Part shown: positions 16,150 to 22,326 of the stretch, piece by piece
Layout of the letters: every line of letters begins with the position of its first letter
How positions within the stretch are numbered: position 1 is the stretch's first letter
Source of the DNA: an uncultured Odoribacter sp.
GTDB lineage: Bacteria; Bacteroidota; Bacteroidia; Bacteroidales; Marinifilaceae
DNA: 28,444 nucleotides
Assembly (NCBI GenBank): GCA_905193145.1
Contig: CAJJNP010000021.1
Span: 1-28,444, forward strand
Reading direction: 5' to 3'
Program-made: the position numbers and the translations under genes
The notes under the pieces: model-generated
The model's database searches: none
What the model was told of the DNA's origin: nothing
The model's input: the letters and a program-made list of their open reading frames with translations, nothing else

Positions 16150-17570
16150 TGGGGATAAAAATGAAAAAGATATTATTGTTGCTGTGTTTTTTGCCTATGT
16201 GCGTAGTAGCACAAGTGGATTTAAATTTACAGATGTGTAGAAATATGGCAATTCAAAGTAGTAAAACATTGGATATTGCAATTAGGGAACAAGAAAAATC
16301 TGTATATGAATCCAGAATGTATCGTGCTGATTTTTTTCCTCGTATTTCAGTAACTGGTGTTGGGTTTTATAATCAGAAAAAATATCATTATAAATTAAAA
16401 GGTGGATATTTGCCCTCTTTCAAGCCAGGAACTGATGGAAAGTTACAGCCGGATGTACTACTGAATCCTGAAACTCATAAGCCAATATTGGGGGCAGATG
16501 GTAAGCCTATCTTTAATAGTTATGCTTTTATGCCTGATATGGATTTGCAGTTGGGTATGCGCGGTGTCTATCATACAGGAATTCAGTTGGAGCAACCAAT
16601 TTATATGGGGGGAAAGGTGCGTACAGCTCATGCAATGGCTAAAATCGGAGAGAACATAGCGGCTCAGAATGTACGTATGAGCAAGTCGGATGTGTTATTG
16701 GAAACAGATTGTGCTTATTGGCAGCTGATGAGGTTGGAGGAGCAGGTTATAGCGGTACGTAAGTATAAGGAAACCCTGGCCTCTTTAGTGAGAAATTTGC
16801 AGGATTCTGAAAAAGTAGGTATGATTACCTCGAATGATGTATTGAAAGCTCAAGTACGTTATAATGAAGCTGATTTGCTTTTGCAGAAAGTGGAACATGG
16901 TAGGGTGTTGGCTCAGATGAATCTTTGTCGTCTGATAGGTCTGGATTTAGAAACTGAATTACATTTGCAGGATTCATTAACAGCAGAGGTGTCGTTGGCT
17001 GTTTGGTCTCTGGATAGTGCGATATCGCAGCGTCCGGATTATAATATTTTACTTTTTGAATTTAATATGAAGGAGAAGAAGGTCGCTTTAAGTCGGTCTG
17101 ATTTTTTGCCACAATTGGGTATTACTGCTGGGTATGGTTATGGTGGAGGAGTGAAATTGAATGGAAGAGATGCTGCCGGTGCTGGTTTTTCAGCTTTGGC
17201 TGCAGTGAAAATTCCTGTATTTCATTGGGGAGAAGGACGCAATAAAATACGTTCTGCTCGCATGGACGAAGAAATTAGCCGTTTGAACTTGGAAAAATAT
17301 GCGGATTTGATGCATTTGGAAATAAGCTCCGATAAATATGCATTACAGGATTCTCAGACTCGAGTTAGATTAGCAAAAAGTGCTTTGGTGCAAGCAGAGG
17401 AGAATTTAAAAATGAGTACAGATCAATATCAGGTAGGAATGGAAACTTTGACATCTCTATTGGAAGCGCAAGCTCAATGGCAAGAAGCATGGAGCCAATG
17501 GATTGATGCAAAAGCAGAACTACATCTTTATGAGTCGACTTATCTGAAGTCAATCGGAAAATTGGAATAG
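16149..17570 (+). CDS. TolC-like outer-membrane efflux channel, cassette 2
   Basis: A 473-residue outer membrane factor, paralogue of the channel at 10311-11738. The ATG overlapping the pump stop (16149) is listed; an in-frame ATG at 16161 would give a tidier signal peptide, MKKILLLLCFLPMCVVAQ, behind a ggggat stretch, and is an equally good start. Landmarks: NLQMCRNMAIQSSKTLD, the loop with GADGKPIFNSYAFMPD, LEQPIYMGGKVRTAHAMA, IPVFHWGEGRNKIRSARMDE and the terminal VGMETLTSLLEAQAQWQEAW. No lipobox. A perfect hairpin terminator follows directly after the stop. Confidence 0.92.
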   Translation: MGIKMKKILLLLCFLPMCVVAQVDLNLQMCRNMAIQSSKTLDIAIREQEKSVYESRMYRADFFPRISVTGVGFYNQKKYHYKLKGGYLPSFKPGTDGKLQPDVLLNPETHKPILGADGKPIFNSYAFMPDMDLQLGMRGVYHTGIQLEQPIYMGGKVRTAHAMAKIGENIAAQNVRMSKSDVLLETDCAYWQLMRLEEQVIAVRKYKETLASLVRNLQDSEKVGMITSNDVLKAQVRYNEADLLLQKVEHGRVLAQMNLCRLIGLDLETELHLQDSLTAEVSLAVWSLDSAISQRPDYNILLFEFNMKEKKVALSRSDFLPQLGITAGYGYGGGVKLNGRDAAGAGFSALAAVKIPVFHWGEGRNKIRSARMDEEISRLNLEKYADLMHLEISSDKYALQDSQTRVRLAKSALVQAEENLKMSTDQYQVGMETLTSLLEAQAQWQEAWSQWIDAKAELHLYESTYLKSIGKLE

Positions 17571-17577
17571 ATATAAG

Positions 17578-17606
17578 AAAAACTGCTCCTATGGGAGCAG
17601 TTTTCA
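17578..17606. terminator. Bidirectional intrinsic terminator after efflux cassette 2
   Basis: A perfect 11-bp stem, aaaactgctcc (17579-17589) and ggagcagtttt (17594-17604), with a four-base loop. On the plus strand it ends in TTTT; on the minus strand it is followed by TTTTTCTTAT, so it can stop transcription from either side. Confidence 0.85.
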
Positions 17607-17670
17607 CAAGTTTGCGGTATAGTATAAGTAGTATTGGTTATTTCTTTTTTTATGAAATCTTTTGTAGTTA

Positions 17671-17689
17671 AATCGTTTCGGTAACGATT
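17671..17689. repeat. Inverted repeat, possible operator
   Basis: aatcgtt-tcggt-aacgatt is a perfect 7-bp inverted repeat with a five-base spacer. It lies just downstream of the minus-strand -7 element at 17697-17704, a place where operators or 5' RNA hairpins are common. Confidence 0.5.
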
Positions 17690-17812
17690 ACGGATGCAAA
17701 TCTATAAAAGTTTTTAAGACATTAAAACGTTTTCGGGAAAATTAATTTGTTAAATTTTAAACCGAATTAATATGTATAAAGGGAAGAGGATAATTATGAG
17801 GTGTTTATGGAT

Positions 17813-17842
17813 AAAAATTCCCACAATAAAATGTGGAATTTT
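17813..17842. repeat. Hairpin-forming inverted repeat
   Basis: aaaattcc(c)aca and tgtggaatttt form an 11-bp stem with one bulged C and a short AT loop. Followed by tcccc rather than a long T run, so a terminator role is doubtful. Confidence 0.45.
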
Positions 17843-17860
17843 TCCCCATATGGTGAATTT

Positions 17861-17888
17861 ATTTTCTACATTGTAGAAAATGTCTACA
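17861..17888. promoter_or_regulatory. Palindrome cluster, possible operator
   Basis: attttctaca-t-tgtagaaaat is a perfect 10-bp inverted repeat around one base. Its right arm pairs again with a third half-site: TGTAGA-N5-TCTACA (17872-17888). The cluster lies about 55 bases upstream of the promoter candidate for the PepSY-like gene. Confidence 0.45.
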
Positions 17889-17940
17889 TCATTAGGGAAT
17901 AGGGCTTTTGTTTGGAATATCGTTGTTAGTCAATGTGTTA

Positions 17941-17972
17941 TTTGTGTAATTGTGTGAGGATGGCTATTTTGG
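17941..17972 (+). promoter_or_regulatory. Candidate promoter of the PepSY-like gene
   Basis: TTTG at 17941-17944, then 20 bases, then TATTTTGG at 17965-17972, a near match to TAnnTTTG. The leader to the ATG at 18033 would be about 55 bases. Confidence 0.35.
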
Positions 17973-18032
17973 CATGGTTTTTTCCTATGTAAATTATAAA
18001 AACAGGAAAGCATATTTAAAATAATAGATGTC

Positions 18033-18437
18033 ATGAAAAATATAGGAAAAAGCGCATTGATAGTAGCAGTTATTGGAGCAATTACTTTTTCTGCATATAC
18101 AATTAATATTGTTTCTACTTCAGAATCTAAGGTTAAAGGTTTAGAGATGAAAAAAAATCAACAGGATACGTTGGAACCAGCGGGAGTGGTGCCTTTTGTT
18201 CTGGGATGTGAAACTTATGAACCGATAGGTGTAAGTGAATTGCCGCAGGAAATACGCTCAGAAGTTGCATCAAGGTATGTGGCATATGCTGTTAGTAAAG
18301 TATATAGAGATCATGAAGATTCTTATAAAATTGTTTTGCGCAATAAACACTCTAAAATGGTTGCATTTTATAGCGCTGATGGCGAATATTTAAAGCAAGA
18401 AATAGTGAAACCTGTGCAAGTGGTTGCATTAAATTAA
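18033..18437 (+). CDS. Small secreted PepSY-like protein
   Basis: A 134-residue protein with an N-terminal hydrophobic segment (about residues 6-28, signal peptide or anchor) and one small domain in the second half. The pattern LPQEIRSEVASRYVAYAVSK, then YKIVLRNKHSKMVAFYSADG and EYLKQE, fits the PepSY-like domains of small Bacteroidota periplasmic proteins (LP-x-x-I, strand, strand, G-x-x-x-K). That assignment is by pattern only. Such proteins are exported; their roles are mostly unknown. It stands alone between the efflux cassettes and the B12 operon, with its own promoter candidate and a strong terminator, so it is probably monocistronic. Confidence 0.7.
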   Translation: MKNIGKSALIVAVIGAITFSAYTINIVSTSESKVKGLEMKKNQQDTLEPAGVVPFVLGCETYEPIGVSELPQEIRSEVASRYVAYAVSKVYRDHEDSYKIVLRNKHSKMVAFYSADGEYLKQEIVKPVQVVALN

Positions 18438-18456
18438 GTACCATTCATTTCAGTCG

Positions 18457-18490
18457 GCTTCCGGGGTGTTATGCTTCGGAAGTTTTTTTG
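18457..18490 (+). terminator. Intrinsic terminator after the PepSY-like gene
   Basis: cttccg (18458-18463) pairs with cggaag (18477-18482), extended inward by three more pairs including two G-U, with a seven-base loop, and is followed by TTTTTTTG. Confidence 0.8.
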
Positions 18491-18504
18491 TTTTGTCTAT
18501 TTGT

Positions 18505-18535
18505 TTTGCTGATTGCGAATGTATCATTACATTTG
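18505..18535 (+). promoter_or_regulatory. Promoter of the B12 operon
   Basis: TTTG (18505-18508), exactly 19 bases, then TACATTTG (18528-18535): full matches to both Bacteroidota promoter boxes at standard spacing. The transcription start would fall near 18541, at the 5' edge of the riboswitch P1 stem. Confidence 0.75.
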
Positions 18536-18539
18536 CAAA

Positions 18540-18720
18540 CTCAATGGTGAAGATATTGAGCACTAGATTGCTTACATTATTTTGAAAGGGAATCAGGTGA
18601 AAATCCTGAACAGATCCACTGCTGTATGTTTCATATACCTTCTCCGTTACTTTTGCCACTGTTTTTGAGAAAATGGGAAGGCAACGGACAAGGGAAATAA
18701 GTCAGAAAACCTGCCATTGT
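18540..18720 (+). promoter_or_regulatory. Cobalamin (adenosylcobalamin-type) riboswitch
   Basis: The aptamer core is well preserved. P1 is closed by CAATGG (18542-18547) with CCATTG (18714-18719). The GGGAATCAGGTGAAAATCC block lies at 18588-18605, followed by a P5 hairpin ACAG-ATCCACTG-CTGT, then GCCACTG with GGGAAGGC (18654-18681), and the B12 box AAGTCAGAAAACCTGCC at 18699-18715. It sits between a full promoter and genes for corrinoid capture and a BtuB-type receptor, so cobalamin binding would be expected to shut the operon off. No long T run follows, which favours control of translation or an unusual platform over simple termination. Confidence 0.93.
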
Positions 18721-18734
18721 TTGATTGAATGTTT

Positions 18735-18759
18735 AACGTCCAAAGGGAAGACGGACGTT
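18735..18759 (+). promoter_or_regulatory. Hairpin downstream of the riboswitch (possible P13/expression platform)
   Basis: AACGTCC (18735-18741) pairs perfectly with GGACGTT (18753-18759) around an 11-base purine-rich loop. In cobalamin riboswitches a hairpin here can make a loop-loop contact with L5; the loop has GGGA and L5 has TCC, so a short contact is possible. It is not followed by a T run. Confidence 0.5.
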
Positions 18760-18840
18760 GGGATACTTGTATGGGTTTCTATATATGGGCAATTCCGCAG
18801 CTTTCTTTCCTTGGTTTTTTATATAGTTTTTACTTGAATT

Positions 18841-20172
18841 ATGAAGAAGTACGGTGTATTGTTTTTGATTTTGGGAGTGTTTACAGGTGTGTTGAGCTCT
18901 TGTAGTGATGATGATGATAAATTTATTCCTCAGCTGAAAGTTGTGAGTCAAAGTGGTGGTTTTACTGTTATGCAGGATGATACTTTGCGTTTGTCAGTAG
19001 AGTCTAATCTGTGTCCTGATGCAAATTATATCTGGACGATTAAAGATGAAGTAGTAGCACAAGGATTGAAATTTGATTATATAGCTAAAGAACTTGGAGA
19101 CCAGAAAATAACTGTAAGTGTTGCATGTTCAAGTGGAGAGGTGTCGGCTGATGTTGCTGTGGAAGTATATGGTAAGTATAAATATGGGACATTTATATTG
19201 AATGAAGGTTCTGCAGACAAGCCAAGTTTTTTGTCGTTTATTTCTCAGAAAGGAGTGATAACAGATTCCGTATATTTTAAGGAGAATGGTGGTGAAGCTT
19301 TGGGAGTGTATTCTCAGGACTTATTTATAGCAAATAATAAAATGTATATTGTTTCACAAAAGGGAGGTGGAGCCGGATATTTGGCAGTCGTTAATGCTGA
19401 GACGTTGAAAAAGGAGAGGAATTTTCAATCAGAACTGGAAAGGAAAGTTAATTGGCCTACTCATGTAGCAGTCTTGGGAGAGGATGATATTTATCTGAGA
19501 GATAATGAAGGAATTAAAGTATTTCATCCGTCAACAGGAGATGTTGATTTGGTAGATGGTACTCAAGGTGCTTTAAAAAATACAATGGTTGTTGTGGGTA
19601 ACAAGATTTATGCTTGTGTCAATAATAGTGTTGTGGAAATAGAATCCGGTAAAAATGAAATTGCACATAAAACGGATTTTGATGGAACTGTTGTAGGGGT
19701 TACAAAATCATCAGATAAAAATATTTGGGTGATAACAGATAAAGGAATTATAGCAAAAATGAATACGGCAACTTGTAAAGTTGAAAAAAGCAATAAATTG
19801 GAAGGAGAGGTGATGCAGGCATTTGAATGGTTATATGCTTCAACATCTGCCGTAACGGCCAAGGGTGATACGTTGTATATTAATGGTTCTAAAACAAAAA
19901 TATTCCGTCATATATTCTCTAAGAATAAGACAGAACTGATGGTGGATGCATCATCAGTTCTGGAAAACGGGAAACAGCCATATAATACCGTAGCTGTTCA
20001 TCCATTGACTGGCGAAGTGGTGCTGAATACAAATAAAGGTTGGGGTACTGATGTTTATCTTAACCATATTACATTTTTTGATTTTAGTGGTGAGGAGCCT
20101 AGAATCAGTGCGGATTATAAAAATCATACTGTTTCACCTGCAGGAATCTTTTTCACATACAACTTTGAATAA
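18841..20172 (+). CDS. BtuG-like surface lipoprotein with Ig-like domain and beta-propeller
   Basis: A 443-residue lipoprotein, first gene after the riboswitch. The signal peptide ends LSSC with the lipid cysteine at 21, followed by SDDDDK, an acidic tail of the kind that directs Bacteroidota lipoproteins to the cell surface. Residues about 35-112 look like an Ig/PKD-type domain (LRLSVESNLCPDANYIWTIK). From about 117 the protein matches the DUF5074/YncE-like propeller type, starting YGTFILNEGS and including NKMYIVSQKGGGAGYLAVVN and repeated strand motifs to the end. BtuG of Bacteroides thetaiotaomicron is a surface propeller lipoprotein that binds cobalamin very tightly and works with BtuB. 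The role here is inferred from fold type and operon. Confidence 0.83.
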   Translation: MKKYGVLFLILGVFTGVLSSCSDDDDKFIPQLKVVSQSGGFTVMQDDTLRLSVESNLCPDANYIWTIKDEVVAQGLKFDYIAKELGDQKITVSVACSSGEVSADVAVEVYGKYKYGTFILNEGSADKPSFLSFISQKGVITDSVYFKENGGEALGVYSQDLFIANNKMYIVSQKGGGAGYLAVVNAETLKKERNFQSELERKVNWPTHVAVLGEDDIYLRDNEGIKVFHPSTGDVDLVDGTQGALKNTMVVVGNKIYACVNNSVVEIESGKNEIAHKTDFDGTVVGVTKSSDKNIWVITDKGIIAKMNTATCKVEKSNKLEGEVMQAFEWLYASTSAVTAKGDTLYINGSKTKIFRHIFSKNKTELMVDASSVLENGKQPYNTVAVHPLTGEVVLNTNKGWGTDVYLNHITFFDFSGEEPRISADYKNHTVSPAGIFFTYNFE

Positions 20173-20181
20173 AAACATACA

Positions 20182-21132
20182 ATGAAAAAATATTTTTCCC
20201 TTTATTTATTGTTAGGGATATTTGCAGGAGGTTTTTCCTCCTGCAGTGATAGTGATGATGAGGGTGATGTTCTTGAATTGCCGTTGCCTTCTGTGATAAT
20301 AGAAAGTCTGAGTGGTTCCACTGAATGCGCTCCAAACGAGTATCTGGAGTTTAAGGCGCATGTGAAGGAAGGAGCAGTAAAATACCTTAGCTGGCAAGTA
20401 AATGACGGACCGGAATCCAGAGGTAATGTCTATCGATTTCAGGCTTCTAAAAATGGAAGCTTTAAAATAAAAGTGACTGGCATTAATTCTGTTGGAGAGG
20501 CTTCTGATTCTGTTATGGTAACAGTGAGCGATAAATTGTTTACCTTATCTAGCATTAAGAATTGGACAGGGCAAGGAGCCAATCGTTCTGTATTAGGGAT
20601 ACAATGGGTGACCGGTGGAGATTTGTTGAATCCTGAAGATAAAGACGTTCAGTTTCTTACTTGGGGGTATCGTTGGGAAGTGGGGACAAAGCAGACCGGT
20701 ATGGACATGTTGAAAGCTATAGCTAAAAATGATCCCCGTCTGTTTGTTGTGTTGACAGGCGATAATCTTGCGGGATTAGGTTATGATGCAGATGGAGATG
20801 GAAAATTCCAAGTAAGAACAAGAAATAATGAAATACTTTTTTCGCAAGACGATTTTAAAGATGGAATCTATCAGATTCTTGTAGATGCTGATGATATCAC
20901 TGCAGAAGGAGAAGATTATTGGTTGGGGGGTAAGTCAAAAAGCTATGCTACTTATTGGTTGGGGAAAGGCAATGTTATCCCTGTAGAGAATAACTTCTCT
21001 TATTCAAATCTTTTTCTAATCAATCGAGAATTGGAAGATTATTCATGGGATGTGTGGACTTGTTCGCCTTTTGACAATGTCGGAATGAAGAATAAGCGTC
21101 CTATATCCCGTTTAGTGCAAGCAGCTGCGTAA
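20182..21132 (+). CDS. Surface lipoprotein with Ig-like domain, probable B12 uptake accessory
   Basis: A 316-residue lipoprotein nine bases after the BtuG-like gene. Its signal peptide resembles that of its neighbour (MKKYFSLYLLLGIFAGGFSSC, lipid Cys21) and is followed by an acidic SDSDDEGD tail, so surface exposure is likely. Residues about 33-112 form an Ig/PKD-type domain (LEFKAHVKEGAVKYLSWQVN, FKIKVTGINSVGEASDSVMV). The C-terminal 200 residues are a separate domain I cannot name; it has WTGQGANRSVLGIQWV, WGYRWEVGTKQTGMDMLKAI, DPRLFVV and LGYDADGDGKF, the last looking like a calcium-type Asp loop. Given the operon it probably helps bind corrinoids at the surface, comparable in role to BtuH; this is inference. 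Confidence 0.72.
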   Translation: MKKYFSLYLLLGIFAGGFSSCSDSDDEGDVLELPLPSVIIESLSGSTECAPNEYLEFKAHVKEGAVKYLSWQVNDGPESRGNVYRFQASKNGSFKIKVTGINSVGEASDSVMVTVSDKLFTLSSIKNWTGQGANRSVLGIQWVTGGDLLNPEDKDVQFLTWGYRWEVGTKQTGMDMLKAIAKNDPRLFVVLTGDNLAGLGYDADGDGKFQVRTRNNEILFSQDDFKDGIYQILVDADDITAEGEDYWLGGKSKSYATYWLGKGNVIPVENNFSYSNLFLINRELEDYSWDVWTCSPFDNVGMKNKRPISRLVQAAA

Positions 21133-21168
21133 AAACAGTAAGCAAAGTCATTTGTAAAGTTTTAGAAT

Positions 21169-22311
21169 ATGGCACTAAAAAGTTGGTGGTATAAAGTGGT
21201 GGTGTTGGGTATTGGGATATTGTTGATTGCTTGTGATAAAGCCGGAACCGGTTATCCGGTAGGTTCATGGGGTGAAGGAGATATAGAAGCACTGATTTTG
21301 AATGAAGGAACAATAAACACTAATATGGGTGATATATCCGTGATTTACCGTAATGGAGTTGTTGTTCCCAATATCTTTCGGGATGTTAATGGACGTCCGA
21401 TGGGTGATGTCGCTCAATCGATAACCAAGATTAACGGTTATTATTTTGTAGCATTAAATAATTCCCGGAAGGTGGAAATTATAGAACCAGGCACTTTTAA
21501 GTCTGTGGCCACGATCCTTTATACTCAGGCTGGTTATCCGCGGCAGATTGTTCCTATCACAGAAAGCGAGGCAATAGTTTCAGATTTAAATCAACAATTG
21601 GTGCATATTCGTACGATGCCTCCTTTTACTGAGCCTTTGGAGTATATACCTGTTCCTCAGTGGATAGAGTATATGGTGGTCGAAAATAATAAATTATTTG
21701 GCATAACAGCTAATGGGTTATTTGTATTTGATATAAATAATATCAATAAAGAATCAGCCAGAATTATTCATGATGTAAGAAACGATGAATCTACAAAGAC
21801 TTGTAAAATGTTAGTAGATAAATCTCAAAAAATATGGGTATGTATGAATGAAATGGAGGCTGGGAAAATTACAGGAATTTCTTTTTCTTGCATAGATACC
21901 CATACAGAGCGGGTTGTAAAAAAATACGTCCTGCCTATTCGGAGTACTCATCCGCAAGCAGGAGAAGTAATAGGAGTTATAAGCCATAATCGTACAGATA
22001 TAGACCCGACAGGGACATGGATTTATTTTAATGCTAAAACTTGTCCGGTAGATGTTACTGAGAAAACATCGGCTGGAATACAAAGTGTATGGCGTATGAA
22101 TGTGGATACTGGTGAGTTTCAGCATTATTGTGATTTGCCGGATGCCAGTATGATGTATGGTTTTGCTGTTAGTCCAACCGGAGATGTATATATCTGTGAT
22201 TGCTTGGATTATACAACACAGCGTGGATATATCCGTAAATATCTGGAAGATAATTCTGTTGAAAGTTACCGGGTAGGAGTTTATCCAAGCCAAGTGTATT
22301 TCCCGAGATAA
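21169..22311 (+). CDS. Second BtuG-like beta-propeller lipoprotein
   Basis: A 380-residue lipoprotein with lipobox LLIAC (Cys22). From residue 41 it shows IEALILNEGTINTNMGDISV, the same propeller start as in the gene at 18841 (LILNEG/FILNEG), then blade-like repeats such as ITKINGYYFVALNNSRKVEI and SPTGDVYICDCLDYT near the end. It has no Ig-like domain. Unlike the two upstream lipoproteins its lipid cysteine is followed by DKAGTG, not a run of acidic residues, so its surface exposure is less certain. It lies 36 bases after the previous gene and 15 before the receptor gene. It probably pairs with the BtuB-type receptor, as BtuG does with BtuB, since it is the nearest propeller gene. Confidence 0.8.
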   Translation: MALKSWWYKVVVLGIGILLIACDKAGTGYPVGSWGEGDIEALILNEGTINTNMGDISVIYRNGVVVPNIFRDVNGRPMGDVAQSITKINGYYFVALNNSRKVEIIEPGTFKSVATILYTQAGYPRQIVPITESEAIVSDLNQQLVHIRTMPPFTEPLEYIPVPQWIEYMVVENNKLFGITANGLFVFDINNINKESARIIHDVRNDESTKTCKMLVDKSQKIWVCMNEMEAGKITGISFSCIDTHTERVVKKYVLPIRSTHPQAGEVIGVISHNRTDIDPTGTWIYFNAKTCPVDVTEKTSAGIQSVWRMNVDTGEFQHYCDLPDASMMYGFAVSPTGDVYICDCLDYTTQRGYIRKYLEDNSVESYRVGVYPSQVYFPR

Positions 22312-22326
22312 AAGAAATAATCAGAA

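Larger units (their letters stand above)
17578..17690 (-). ncRNA. Candidate short minus-strand transcript
   Basis: On the minus strand a full-match -7 element TAGATTTG lies at 17697-17704, with TTTT (17724-17727) in the -33 place at 19-base spacing. Transcription would start near 17690, directly on the inverted repeat AATCGTT-N5-AACGATT (17671-17689), and would stop at the hairpin 17604-17579 followed by TTTTTCTT. No minus-strand coding frame fits between. The result would be an RNA of about 110 bases. Expression is not shown; the promoter could also be a relic. Confidence 0.28.
17571..18032. other. 462-bp gene-free region with inverted repeats
   Basis: No convincing gene was found between the efflux channel and the PepSY-like gene. 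The region is very AT-rich. It holds the terminator at 17578, an inverted repeat at 17671-17689 next to a minus-strand -7 element, a bulged hairpin at 17813-17842, a palindrome cluster at 17861-17888 and a plus-strand promoter candidate at 17941-17972. Confidence 0.6.

Noticed and set aside
17771..17875. Possible 34-codon plus-strand ORF in the gene-free gap
   Set aside because: It runs across the hairpin and palindrome cluster, has no promoter or recognisable domain, and is easily explained by chance in AT-rich DNA.
17761..17890. Mobile element end suggested by the inverted repeats in the gap
   Set aside because: The repeats are short, local and lack a target duplication or any transposase remnant.
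17970..17986. tggcatggttttttcc resembling a sigma-54 -24/-12 promoter
   Set aside because: The -12 dinucleotide GC is absent at the right spacing, and a normal TTTG/TAnnTTTG-like promoter overlaps it.
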